A stretch of 64,000 bases of DNA from Ailanthus altissimus. Taxonomy: Eukaryota; Streptophyta; Magnoliopsida; Sapindales; Simaroubaceae. Under the pieces are notes generated by a model. It saw only the letters and a list, made by a program, of their open reading frames with translations, had not been told where the DNA came from and did no database searches. Numbering within the stretch: the stretch's first letter is position 1; the number at the start of each line of letters is the position of its first letter. Below, piece after piece: positions 11,439-22,994 of the stretch. The DNA lies in the NCBI GenBank assembly GCA_946807835.1, contig OX327700.1:25952001-26016000 (forward strand). The letters run 5' to 3'. The position numbers and the translations under genes are program-made.

Positions 11439-11450
11439 TGGTATCAGAGC
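11439..11450 (+). other. Primer binding site (tRNA-Met type)
   Basis: TGGTATCAGAGC starts two bases after the LTR end. Confidence 0.85.
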
Positions 11451-11463
11451 GGGTTCAAAGAAG

Positions 11464-12680
11464 ATGGAGAAAGACGCAACGCCGCTAGATTTGAATGAAG
11501 AGAGGGGTAGAGATCTCAAAGCTAAAAAGCATAGAAGTGTACCTCGCGACAAGTCATTTGATCCAGGCCATAAGTTCAAGAACATGGTGAAAACGCTCGG
11601 TGGCGCTGTGGGAAAGGCAACGGATCATTTTGGGGAGTTGGAACAGCAAGTAAAGAAGCTCGAGGTAGGACTCGACACTCAAGGGGACGAGCTGCGCTCC
11701 CTTATCGACACATCTATCAAGAGTTACACTGATCAGCAGCGTGACTGAGTCAAGGCTTTTCAAGAGAAGGTATACGCCACTATTGACAAAGTTCAAGCCC
11801 AAGTGGAGGAGCTGCGTAGGGATTTGACGCTGTCAATGAGGACGTGGTATTGTGCAAGTGAGCATGGCAAATGGGTCTGTTGTTGGTCAAGGGGTGCCAA
11901 GAGTCGAGGCTCCTAAACTGAAGGAGTTCAGTGGCAAGCGGAACACCAATGAGCTCGACAATTACTTTTGAAAAATGGAAAGATACTTCGATGCCATCGG
12001 GGTAAGGGACGAAGACAAGGTAAATACTGCAACCTTATATATTTCTAGTCATGCAATTCTATGGTGGGGCAAGAAAAGCGAAGAGATGCGCAAGGGTACC
12101 TGCACAATCAACACCTAGGCAGAATTGCAACGGGAGTTGAAGCACCAGTTATATCTGGAGAATGTGGCGCATGACGCTCAAAAGCGGTTAAAGAAATTGA
12201 GACAAACTAAGTCCATCAACGAGTACGTCGAGGAGAACTCACTGTTAATGCTTTAGATTCCCAACATAAGCGATGAGGACTTACTGTTCAATTTCTTGGA
12301 TGGTTTACAAATATGGACATCCAATGATTTAAAGCGACGCGGGGTGACAAGAATACCCAACACTCTGACATTGGCAAAAATACTCATGGATTACTGCAAG
12401 GGTAACTCAGGAAAGTCCAAGCATTCGAGATCCAATCACAGCAAAAGTGGGGGCGCTAAGAAATTTCATCATTTGAAGGATTGGGAAGAGAAAAGTAAGC
12501 CACCAAAATGAGAAAAGCAGAAGCGTAACGGCCATAAAGAGAATGAACCAAAGACAAACTGCTTCCTTTGCGATAGGGATCACTGGGTCAAAAACAATCT
12601 GAAGAAGAAGTCTATCAACTCAATGGTTACAGAACACGAGGCTTGCGAGCAGAGAAAAATTGGGTGTTTATAGCTGCTCA
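11464..12680 (+). pseudogene. Gypsy gag pseudogene
   Basis: The first credible start is ATG at 11464 (MEKDATPLDLNEERGRD). A coiled-coil-like stretch (FGELEQQVKKLEVGLDTQGD) follows. The frame then stops near 11746 and resumes in a retrotransposon gag domain (APKLKEFSGKRNTNELDNYF, then VNTATLYISSHAILWWGKK) at about 11870-12500. A zinc knuckle near 12559-12600 reads CFLCDRDHWVKNN, with its last cysteine lost. Several stops replace glutamine or tryptophan codons. It would have been the capsid/nucleocapsid protein. Confidence 0.8.
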
Positions 12681-12685
12681 ACACA

Positions 12686-13110
12686 ATGAAATCCAAGCGG
12701 AGTGCTAGCATGCCAACGAGAAAGGCACTCATGTATGTTAAAGCCTACATTAACTGCATAAAGACTCAAGTGCTGATAGAAATGGGCGTGACGCACAACT
12801 TTATTAAGCGTGTAGAAGCAAGGCGCTTGGGGCTTTACGTGAAGAAAGAGGAGGGATTCCTCAAATCAGTGAATACTGCGGCCAAACCACTAGATATGGT
12901 GGTTCGAGGGGTCGATATCCACCTAGAAAAATGGCGCGGCGAAGTAAATTTCTCTGTAGCGCCTCTTGATGATTTTGATGTGGTGTTAAGTATGGAGTTC
13001 TTAAGGTAGTACAACGTGGTGCCACTTCCTCGACATGATTACGTGTGCATAATGGAAGGAGGGCCTTACATGATACCGACGGTAGACAGGTCCAATGGTG
13101 GGCAATCTTA
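12686..13110 (+). pseudogene. Gypsy retropepsin remnant
   Basis: The reading from 12686 contains TQVLIEMGVTHNFI near 12764-12806. This is the pepsin-type active-site loop with its usual D-S/T-G changed to E-M-G, so the catalytic aspartate is gone. It continues to DDFDVVLSMEFL near 12970-13005, typical of the second half of this domain. Reverse transcriptase, expected next, is absent. Confidence 0.7.
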
Positions 13111-13300
13111 ACCGAAAGCAAACATTAAAATCCTTTCTGCCATTCACCTAACGAGAGTTGCTGGGTGCAAATGAAAATCACATCCAGCCACAGTAAGGGA
13201 GATGGATGATAAGGCAATAAGGGGCGAGGGTAAACTACCAATAGGGGTTGCAGAAATACTCGAGGAGCACAAGGGGGTCATGCCAATTAACATACCATAA

Positions 13301-13960
13301 GTGCAGCCACATCAAGGTGATACCGAGAATGGAAAACAGTTGGAGCTGATGTTTACGCTTTCAACTACAGTGCAGATGCCTCAACTAGGATTAGACGAGT
13401 TACAGGGGCAGCTTAAGGAGTTGTCGAGTGTGGGTGTTGCTCAACAACTCGAGGCATCACATGATGTGTGCTTTCAGCACAAGAAGTAGGTTAGAGACAA
13501 GTAGTGGCATGTCAAGCATCGTGCGAGGGACTTGGTAATGGAGACGATACTTCCACCACAACGCAAGACAGCACGTCCACTTCACAAGGGCCTTGATCGT
13601 AGGGAAGATGGGTCATTTCCTGTTGCCAAGAGGGTTGGCAACATCTCGCATAAGGTGGAGATACCTTCGAGATAACAACTGCATTTGGTGTTTCCTGATA
13701 GCTATTTGAAGTTATTCCGAGGGGGTATGGAAGACGCAATGCAGAAACAGGTACCTTTAGGGATTTCCACATAGGACGACAAAGGAGCGAGACTCATCCG
13801 TGAGGGACGGACGGTGCTAAGAGAAAATTCACCTCCAAGGCGTGAGTACTTTGTCAAGTGGAAAGAGGTACCCGATATTGAAGCACACTGAAAATACGAG
13901 AACGCACTGCGGCGGATTAAAGAACAAGGTGTGCAGTTTTTAGTGATGATGCGATGAGGC
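13301..13960 (+). pseudogene. Chromodomain-bearing pol tail of the Gypsy derivative
   Basis: Broken frames end in REYFVKWKEVPDIEAH at about 13840-13890, the core of a retroelement chromodomain that in chromoviruses follows integrase and can bias insertion site. One stop falls where a tryptophan is expected. The 13301-13489 frame (LMFTLSTTVQMPQLGL and onward) is not a domain I recognise. Confidence 0.6.
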
Positions 13961-13985
13961 GTCGCATGAATTTGGTGGGGGAGAA

Positions 13986-14464
13986 TGTCACACCCCAAGC
14001 TTTCTCAAGCATTTCCTGGAACACTTAGTGCGCGACAAAGTCTCCTAGAGGCCTTAAGGGCTGCTGGAACAGATCGCGAGCCGGAGCTTCTAGAAGACCT
14101 GCTAACATGGGTAAAAAATCGAGTCAAACCCGTGACTTATTAGGGTTGTTAACCCCAATTAGAAAAGAATATTCCATAGAATATATGATGGCATCTAAGA
14201 ATATTCTAGAGCATATTATTCTATCTTATATGTACACCGTTAGATCATTTAGATCTTAGCCGTTGATTGTATAGGGCTGCTAGTATATAAAGGGGAGACC
14301 CTCACTTGTATAAATCATCTCATAGCTTGTGTTTCTTTTCAGCAATATAGAGAGATTCTTTCAAACAGTTGGTGTGCGTGTTTCTTCTCTTCTTTGTGTG
14401 GTTTTCTTGGCTGCTTAGCACGCAATGTGTCTAAGGCTGCATAGTTCTCGAAAGGTCCGTGACA
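13986..14464 (+). repeat. 3' LTR of the Gypsy derivative
   Basis: It aligns with 10956-11436 throughout, with point differences and small indels. It is preceded by a purine tract. Confidence 0.85.
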
Positions 14465-14733
14465 CTTGCCACACGCCCTCACCAACTCCAAGTTTGTCGT
14501 TGCCACCTACTTTTGCTCTCGGCCATCGCCAAATTTTGCTCATCGGTCATAGCCAAATTCTAATCCATAAGAGCCTAAATTAACCCAAGAATCGAAATCA
14601 TGATCGATGTAGTTTTGGTTTGATTCAACTCCTGAGTGGAATTGATTGGTTTCATTTTAATTGGAATTGATTAGGTTGGTTTTGGTTCAGTTCTGAACTA
14701 CACTAAATCAAAACTAACCGTGCCCAAATTCTA

Positions 14734-16382
14734 ATTAACTACACTTAACATTAAATATTTTATTTTAAAAACTAATATTTATTTCTTATGAATAAATTAG
14801 ATGAATTATAAGTTATAAATTAAATAAATATTGGTACATAAAAGTAGAAACAATAATTAGTTTAAAGTATCTTTAATTAACATGAAATTCAATTAAATTT
14901 GGACAACCAAAAATTTTTTTGAAAGCTTTTATTACGAAAATTAACTATTTTATATTTGTAATTAATTTAAAAATAAATATAAAATACTAAAAATAATTTT
15001 TATTAATATATTTTTCTTGTTATGCAAATAATAAAAACATATTTTCAAGCTCACAAGTGAATTTTTATTATTAAATATTAAATAATAAAATAAACTTTCA
15101 TAAAAAGCTAAATTTAAATTACAATTTATTTGAACTAAAAAAGAATAAAATTATTTAGTGAACAAAAACATTATTGACAATTAGGTCCAACTTATAAAGA
15201 TTAGTTCATCAATTGTTAAATAAAGAAAAAAAATACTATAAATAATGTCAAATTCTTCTATATTTTTAAATGAGCTTTAATATTTTCAATTGTTAATAAA
15301 AAAATTAATTATAGTAGAAAAAATATTTTTATATGATAATCGATGATTGTTGAGGAGAATTGATTTATAACTATTGTTGGAAAAGTTTTTTTTTATTAAT
15401 ATAATAATTATTTTTTTTTCTTTTCTAATCAATTTAAGAATAATTAAAAAAATAAGAAAATGTTTATAAAGAATTTCCATAAAAACTTAAATTTGTTGTA
15501 AGTTTATTTGAATTTAATATTAAATAAAATATTTTAAACTTATTGTTGTTTATGATTTTTGGGTACTAATATTTATCTAATTTATATCCATCTAATTTAT
15601 TATATATATTAGTCATAATAAATTTGAATTAGTTTAAGTGGCTTGGAACGACACTTTTTACTTTCTGAGGTCAAGCATTTAAATTCATTTAAATTAATTT
15701 TTATTTCTTTTGCTCCAAATTTATTAGGAGTAAAGTTATCAAGTCAAAGATTCAATTCCTTTTGGACTCTTTTTTAATTTTTTTTACTTTAAATTCTTCA
15801 AAAATAAAGTCATGCCTTATGAAAGATAAAATTGTTAAATTATGTAAGAAATTAAAATTATTAAATTATGTATTATCAAAAATAAAATTATAAAATATTT
15901 AAAGTTATAATTGAGATGCTAAGCTGGATTAATGAGTCAGCAAGAGTTTATTAGAGTTATTGAGCTAGACCGATGAGTCAGCAAAAGTTAACTGCAAGTT
16001 GCATCTTTCTTGCCAAAATTCAGTTACTTATAGCGTTGTTTCTGTTGTCTATAAATTTATTGATTCATTGTAATATGAGTTTTAATCAGATGGAATCAAT
16101 TAAAAAAAAAACTTTATTTCTTTAAAATTTAACTTTGTTTTCTTGAGCTTTCTCAACTATCAAACAATTCATTTGAATCTTTATAGTAATGATAGGAGGT
16201 TTTAGTACTTTTAAAAAATATATATATAAAGAGACACGTGAAAATTTATTAAAATCAGAAAGAATAAAAGTGGTGTTGCCTCTTAGGTTTTGGCCATAAT
16301 CCATAAATATTTAAAAAGGTCGAGCTTAACTTGAGGCTATGAGAAAGCCGATTTACCCAACCAATTTAGGCTCGAAATGGAC
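14734..16382. other. Intergenic AT-rich stretch
   Basis: No gene seen. Two copies of ATGAGTCAGCAA followed by AGTT lie about 42 bases apart (near 15931 and 15973), in a locally duplicated sentence. The rest is A/T runs. Confidence 0.5.
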
Positions 16383-17122
16383 GAACATAGTCTAGAATCA
16401 AGTCTAAAGCCAACCAGATCTCCTCCACCACCCTCCACCTCATGGCCAAGCGATCGCTAGTTTATTAAAAAAAAGATTAAAAAAAACCCTTCTTTCAATG
16501 AGCGAGTAGTCTCCAATCTATGACCAAAGAGCCATTTCTCATGGGGAACGACCAATCTTCAACCCATAGATGAGAAACCCCCCACAAAAATTGATAGCTA
16601 AAGAGTCATTACTTGAGAACTAAGCACTATTAATCTCAAAGATATCAAAGATGGGTAAAATACAAATGCCTAAAAGATCATAAATAAGTAGGATACGACA
16701 CTAAAGAGTTTACAATTAAATAAAATACAACATTAAAAAATTCAAGGATAAATAGAATACTAGATGATTGAAGAGTTCATTATAGGGCTTAAACATCTCT
16801 ATTCTATAGAAAAGAGGTATTTTCTCACATGGGGGATTTAATTTTTTCTTTTGATTCTTTATATTTAAAAATTCGCTTATCTTTCTTCATCAATCTTTTT
16901 GCTAATTTAAACATCGAAGGATTTTCATAAGAAGTCATCGTCAGGATAACCATAACTATAATCATTTTTGTAGCAAGCAAATTCTGGCTACCAAGAGATG
17001 TTTAGAAAGAATGGTATTAATCCATTCACAAGCATGAACTATTTTCTTAAAAAAAAATTCAACTATTGAACAAGGACATAAGGATTAACTCTAAATTTGA
17101 CCAAAAAGTCTAAAATCTACAA
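16383..17122. repeat. Direct repeat, copy A
   Basis: It aligns with 17453-18054 plus 18473-18620 in the same order and orientation. Shared landmarks include AACCAGATCTCCTC, CACCTCATGG-CAA and GAACGA-CA-TC, then TTGTAGCAAGCA. Divergence is substantial. It has no coding content I can support. Confidence 0.7.
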
Positions 17123-17452
17123 TCAATGGGTTGGCCCATTTATAAAAAATTATCCAAAAAATCATGAAGATCAATAATTAAAAACTAAATACTCAGAAAA
17201 AGACAATGAGAGATAGAGATCAAGACTATAATATATCATACAACTTTAATTCAGAGAACCACAATGAGAAGAAGCACGATCATCAAGAGGAAGACTTTGA
17301 TCGTCGAGGAAAACTCTAAGGAGATTCAGACTTAATACAAAAATTATTGAAAGAGTTAGAAAAAGTCTGAGAAAAAAGAAAAAAAATATGAAAAAAATAT
17401 TAAAAGATGTGTTGAACGCACAACGAGGAGTATGAGAAAATCAAGAGCTTTG

Positions 17453-18620
17453 AACATAACTTGGAGCCAAGTCCAAAGCTAACTAGATCTCCTCAACACC
17501 TTGCACCTCATGGTCAAACAATTACTAGTTTACAAACAAATAAAACCCTCCTCCTAATAAGCAAACAATCTCCAATCTATAATCGAGGAGTCATTTCTCA
17601 TTAAGAACGATCATTCTTTAACCCACATATGAGAAATCCCTCCTCACGAAAATCGATAGTCAAATAATCACTTCTTAAGAGGTCTAACATTGTTAATCTT
17701 AAAGATGACTCTATTTGAGCTAAAAAAATCAAAGATGGGTAAAATACGAATGCCCAAAAGACTAGAGACAAGTGGGACATAGCACCAAAGAATCTACAGT
17801 TAAATGAAATACAACATTAAAGAATCTAAAGACAAATTGAATATTGAAAGTTAAGAAGTCCGTCCTAGGACTTAAACCACCCTACTCTATATAAAAAAAG
17901 ATATTTTCTCATATAGGTGTTTTTTTTCTCTTAAAAATTCAGCCATATTTATTTATCAATTGTTTTGCTAACTTAAACATCAAAAAGTTGTTGAAAGTTA
18001 TCACCGACGTAACCATAATTGGACTCTTTTTTGTAGCAAGCATGTTCCGGCTATTAAGGATGAGCACGGTCCGATTCAATTTTTTGAAGGAAAAAAATCA
18101 AAACCGATTTTTTTATAGTTAAAAATCAAATTGGACCGAACCGATTTCAGTTAGGTCTGGTTCAGTTTTTTTGGTTTTAAAAATTAATTTTTTTTAAATT
18201 TAGAAAGAATTATGTGTGATTAAATGTATTTTAATATTTTCAATTATCCAATAAATGAACGCCACATGGCAAATAAATATAATTTAATTAAAAAACTAAT
18301 TTTTTCAATTCCGTTTTTATTTAAGCAAAACCAAACCGAAATCGAACCAAACTAGTTGGTTTTCCTTAAATAAAAATCGAACGATTTTCTTTTTTATGAA
18401 AAAAATAAAACAAAATCAAACTGGTCGATTTGATTCGATTTTCTAATTTTTGATTTTATTTGCCCACCCTTACCGGCTACTAAAAGATCTTTAGAAAGAA
18501 AAGTAACAATCCATCTACACCCCCTAATCCGTTTATTAAAAAAAAAAAAAATTCAACTATTAAACAAAGGCGTAGAGATTTAACTCCAAGTTTAATCAAA
18601 GGCCCAAAATCCGCGTCAAC
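17453..18620. repeat. Direct repeat, copy B, interrupted by a miniature element
   Basis: This is the second copy of the unit at 16383-17122, offset by about 1.07 kb. Its continuity is broken at 18055-18472 by a hAT-like miniature element. After it the match to copy A resumes (CCGGCTACTAAAAGATCTTTAGAAAGA compares with CTGGCTACCAAGAGATGTTTAGAAAGA, each a partial quotation). Confidence 0.7.
18055..18472. mobile_element. hAT-like miniature element with 8 bp target duplication
   Basis: The left end is TAAGGATGAGCA and the right end TGCCCACCCTTA (18461-18472), a 12 bp inverted repeat with two mismatches. The flanking octamers CCGGCTAT (18047-18054) and CCGGCTAC (18473-18480) match at 7 of 8, the target length of hAT transposons. 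Copy A of the surrounding repeat lacks the insertion, giving an empty site. The subterminal DNA is rich in AACCGA/TCGGTT words. It is 418 bp long and noncoding. Confidence 0.75.
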
Positions 18621-19209
18621 AAATGATTTTTCGACCCAACTATGATGGGTGTAGCGGATCAGATAATAAGAGAGGGAAATAGCTAAAAAAAATGAAGAAG
18701 CGACCATTTCTCCCACGTAACAAGGCAAATGGAAAAAAAAAAGATTCGAGTTGGATGATATTGAACACAAACTAAATCCAACTCAACCAGAACAAAATTG
18801 GACTCAAAAGTGAAGAGCCTCGCAAACTTTATTGGGCTTTTTATCACATAATTGTATTTATAAAAACCATTAATCTTAGCCATTGAATCATCAAGATGTA
18901 AAGCTCCAGTAGAAATTTGAATGAATTGCTTAGGCATTCATCCAACTTTCCCAAATTCAAGCACCAGCAACAAATATGTCGGTACCATCTAATATAGTTC
19001 GTTCTCTCTCAAAACCACAATTTATCAGTTTTTCAGCATAATGATTGAGAAAGCTTGAACACTGAAATGCACAAGTCAGTCCATTCTAATGCAACTTCAC
19101 CACAAAGTTAAGTAGCTCGCATGGAGACTGGAGAGCACTATAATTGCAATCAGATAGACATCGGCATTCATGGTTAAAGGTCCAAAATCAAGCAATTTAA
19201 AAATAATTT
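18621..19209. other. Intergenic, no gene seen
   Basis: Moderately complex sequence ending at the Copia LTR. It could be transcribed flanking DNA but shows no supported frame. Confidence 0.4.
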
Positions 19210-19614
19210 TGTTAGGAAATTGAGGGGTGATGTAGGGTCGCAGTTAAAGCAAAATTGAGAAAAATAATGAAAATAAAAAAAAGACAAAACACAAGTTTAC
19301 GTGGTTCGGCCTTTAGCCTACGTCCACGGGCGAAGACAGAAGAATCTCTTACTATTGAAAATGGAGAATACAAGTATTGTAGTGTTTTAGCCTTACAACC
19401 CAAAATTCCAATACACCTAATTCTTTCAAATTTCTAAAATATCTCAAAATTGTCTATATTGGAATGAAATAATGAATTGCTAAACTCTCCCATTTATAGG
19501 GAGAGTTTAGCATGGTGGACAGCCAAGAAATGGCTGTCCACCATTGTTGAATCCATTACTGGCACCGTGTGCCAGCAATTAGGTAGCTGGCACACGGTGC
19601 CAGCTACCACAACA
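19210..19614 (-). repeat. 3' LTR of the Tork-like Copia element
   Basis: It is bounded by TG...CA and read on the minus strand. It matches 23790-24185 with scattered substitutions and one deletion of about 8 bases in the other copy. Three perfect hairpins lie side by side at its U3 end (19479-19602). Confidence 0.9.
19479..19602 (-). promoter_or_regulatory. Three adjacent hairpins in LTR U3, TATA box in the first loop
   Basis: Hairpin 1 is a 13 bp stem, 19479-19491 with 19499-19511. Its loop, read on the minus strand with the flanking base pairs, gives CTATAAATGG, the likely element TATA box. Hairpin 2 is a 13 bp stem, 19512-19524 with 19532-19544. Hairpin 3 is a 17 bp stem, 19560-19576 with 19586-19602. 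All three are perfect here and slightly eroded in the other LTR (24053-24173). Confidence 0.75.
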
Positions 19615-19628
19615 TTTCTCCCACTTAG
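19615..19628 (-). other. Polypurine tract
   Basis: The minus strand reads AAGTGGGAGAAA directly before the 3' LTR, the usual plus-strand primer site. Confidence 0.7.
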
Positions 19629-19692
19629 AGATTTGATTAAGAATCAATCAAGTCTCCACACCATTCTTTCTTTTTCGCTAAAGCCATGTTGC

Positions 19693-22600
19693 CTACGTGT
19701 CTACTAGGCCATGCAAGGATCTATACCATACAAACTTGTTGGTATTGATGGGCTTGGTCAACACATCTGCTAAGTTATTATCTGTATGAATTTTTTTCAT
19801 ATCCACACTTCCATCTTCTATCACTTCACGAACAAAGTGATATTGAACACTTATATGCTTCGTTCTTGAATGAAAAGCTGGATTCCTTGCAATGTGCAAG
19901 GCACTCTGACTGTCACAAAACAATTCAACTTTCTCTTGCTTGTGCCCGAGCTCCTCCAGTAATCTTTGTATCCAAATTGCTTCCTTGCAAGCTTGTGTAG
20001 CTGCTATGTATTCTGCTTCCGTAGTAGATAATGCCACAACAGTTTGCAGTTTCAAAACCCAGCTTACAGCTCCTCCTGCAAGTTTAAACACATAGCCAGT
20101 AGTGAATTTTCTTTTATCAAGGTCTCCTGCAAAATCTGAATCCACATAGCCCTGAACAATCAAATCTGATCCTCCGTAACATAAAGCAACATCTGAGGTA
20201 CCTTTAATGTATCTAAGGATCCTCCTGACACAACCCCAATGCTCTCTACCAGGATTCGCCATGTATCTACTAACTGCTCCTACTGCTTGTGCAATGTCTG
20301 GTCTGGTACAAATCATAGCGAACATTAAACTTCCCACTACTGATGCATACGGTATTGGAGACATCTCCTTCCTCTCTGCTTCTTTGCAAGGACACATCTT
20401 AGAGGATAACTTAAAATTAACAAAGAGTGGGGTACTAATTGGCTTACAATCTTGCATGTTGAAGCGCCAAAAGATTTTCTTTAAGTAGTTCTTTTGAAAA
20501 AGCCAAATCTTCCTGTTATTTCTGTCTCGATGAATTTGCATCCCTAGAATCTTGTTTGCTGGGCCCAAGTCCTTCATATCAAATTCCCTAGCCAACTGTG
20601 CCTTCAATTCTTGAACTCGATCTTTGTTGGGGCCTGCCACCAACATGTCATCCACGTACAATAGTAAAATAATGAAATCATTATCATCTTCAAACCTTTT
20701 GTAGTATGTACAATGGTCTAAACTAAGTCTGTTGTATCCAAGGCTGATGATATAGGAATCAAATCTCTTGTACCAATACCTCAGCGCCTGTTTGAGATCG
20801 TACAGAGATTTGTTCAACCTGCAAACCAAGTTCTCTTTTCCTTCTTCTTTAAAACCTTCTGGTTTGAGCATATAAATTTCTTCTTCAAGTTCTCCATGAA
20901 GAAAAGTTGTCTTCACATCTAACTGCTCTAGATGTAAGTCAAATGTAGCACACATTGCCAGGACTATTCTGACTGTCGTGAGTCGAACCACAGGAGAAAA
21001 TATCTCATTAAAGTCAATACCTTCTTTCTGAGCATAACCTTTCACCACCAATCTCGCACAATACCGCTCCACTTGTCATTGCCATCCCGTTTGATCTTGT
21101 AAACCCATTTGTTTCCAATGGCTTTTCTTCCACATGGTAGTGCAACCATCTCCCATGTTTTGTTCTTATGCAAGGCTTCAATTTCTTCTTGCATTGCTGT
21201 CATCCATAGAGAAACATCTTGACTTTTAAAAGCTTCATAGAAAGTTGTTGGCTCTCCATCCTCTATTAGAAGGCAGTATGCAACATAAGCCTCCATGACA
21301 TACTCTGAGTGCCACGCTGGTGGTCGTCTCTCACGAGTTTATCGACGATCATCTATAGCCTCAGACTCTACTGGTTCTTGTTCTTCATGATCTGGTGTTG
21401 CTTCAGAAGAATCTAAATCTTCTTGTACTTGATTATTTTCCATTTGTACTATTGTAGTCTCTGGATTTTCCTTCACTGTGCTATCATCTTTATCATTCCT
21501 TTGCAATTTATCTTCTACAAATATCACATCTCTGCTGATGACGACCTTGTAGATAGTGGGATCCCACAGGCGATACCCCTTGACTCCATCAGCATATCCC
21601 AAGAAAAGACATTTTCTGGATTTTGGATCCAGCTTCGTTGTTTCTTGGGGATTATACATCACGTACACAGGACTTTCAAATGTATGAAGGCGAGAATAAT
21701 CAACTGGTTTTCCAGTCCACATCTCCATCGGTGTCTTCAACTCGATTGCTATTGATGGTGACCGATTTACCACATAACATGCAGTTTTGACTGCTTCTGC
21801 CCAAAATGTCTTGGCAAAACCTACAGTTCTCAACATAGCTCTTGTTCTCTCCAACAAGGTTCTGTTCATCCGCTCTGCTACTCCATTCTGTTGAGGCGTG
21901 TAAGCTGTGCTGAATTGCCGCTTGATGCCTTCTTGTTGACAGAATGCAATAAAATTCTCACCAGTATATTCTCATCCATTATCTGTCCTTAAACACTTGA
22001 TCTTCTTTTCTGATTCAAGTTCTACACGCGCTCTGAATATTCTGAAAGCTTCAAACACATATGACTTCTTCTTGATTGGATACACCTAACATCTCCTAGA
22101 GTAATCATCTATAAATGATACAAAATATCTTGCTCCTCCTAAAGACATCACCGGTGCTTGCCAAACATCAGAGTGAATCAATTCTAGAATTTCTTTACTT
22201 CTAGAACTGGATGTGCTGGACTTTAATCTGTGCTGCTTACTTGTGACACAGTGCTCACAGAAAGGTAAATGAACCGATTTGAGCCCAGGAAATAAATTTT
22301 GATCAGAGAGAATTTTCAAACCTCGTTCCAACATATGGCCCAGTTTGCGATGCCACATTATCATTGACTCTTCTGCTGAACTAATTGATGCAACAAATGC
22401 ATCTCCTTCCTGCAGTGCTTCTCCATTAAGCATGTACAAATTTGCAGCAACCTTTTTTGCCTTCATTACTACAAGCGCGCCTTTGAGAATTTTCATTATC
22501 CCATTTTCAATTTGGGTCTTACACCCAGTGTTATCTAATTGTCTCAATGACAAAAGATTCTTCTTGAGGCCTTTCACATGTCGCACCTCCTGGATAATAC

Positions 22601-22994
22601 GAACAATACCATCGTATATCTTCATCTTGATGGATCCTATTCCAACGATTTCCAAAGCATGATCGTTCCCTATATATACAGATCCTCCAGAGGTAGGTTC
22701 ATATTGATGGAACCATTCTCTTTTAGAAGTCATGTGCCATGTAGCTCCAGAATCTATGAGCCATACATCAGAGAACCGTTTTCTGCTTTCAACAACTGTT
22801 GCTGCCTCGTTGTATAAAATTTCACCATCATCTGAGGTGTTTGCAATATTCCGTTGAGGTTTGTCCTCTGCACTTTTCTTCAATCCCCAACAATCCTTCT
22901 TCAGATGGCCTTTCTTGCCACAATGGTAGCATTTGACGTTCTTCTTACTTCTAGATTTTGGTCTACCATGATTTTGACTCCCACTGGGGGCCAC
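19693..22994 (-). pseudogene. Copia pol: protease, integrase, RT, RNase H (few lesions)
   Basis: Reading down from 22994: zinc knuckle CYHCGKKGHLKKDC, protease DSGATWHM, pre-integrase HRKLGHM with CEHC, and integrase core ending FIDDYSRRC at 22086. The frame continues through 22085-21870 with TAG in place of a tryptophan and TGA in place of a glycine after RTDNG, then NGVAERMNRTLLERTRAM. A further stop follows near 21338. RT begins at about 21300 and shifts frame near 21070 (KRDGNDK, then ERYCARLVVKGYAQKEG). LLYVDDMLVAG is the RT catalytic site. RNase H has DSDFAGD and STTEAEYIAA. The protein ends with a stop at 19693, just before the purine tract. Nearly all catalytic residues are intact. 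Confidence 0.9.

Larger units (their letters stand above)
10956..14464 (+). mobile_element. Non-autonomous Ty3/Gypsy chromovirus derivative, LTR to LTR
   Basis: Two LTRs of about 480 bp (10956-11436 and 13986-14464), each starting TGTCA and ending TGACA, flank an internal region of about 2.55 kb. A primer site follows the left LTR, and a purine tract (GGTGGGGGAGAA, 13974-13985) precedes the right one. CTTG lies directly outside both ends, a short target duplication. Inside are gag, a protease remnant and, at the 3' end, a chromodomain. Reverse transcriptase, RNase H and integrase are missing, so it is a deletion derivative that would have needed help to move. Confidence 0.85.
10493..14733. 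mobile_element. hAT-like miniature element, interrupted by a Gypsy element
   Basis: The left end TAAGGCTAGGCA (10493-10504) and right end TGCCCAAATTCTA (14721-14733) are imperfect inverted repeats of the TAAGG/GGTGGGCA type seen in two cleaner copies in this window. The flanking octamers CTTAACTA (10485-10492) and ATTAACTA (14734-14741) match at 7 of 8 positions, the target size expected for hAT elements. Subterminal sequence on both sides is rich in GGTTTGG / AATCGAA words. Without the nested Gypsy element it would be roughly 730 bp. It encodes nothing recognisable. Confidence 0.5.
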
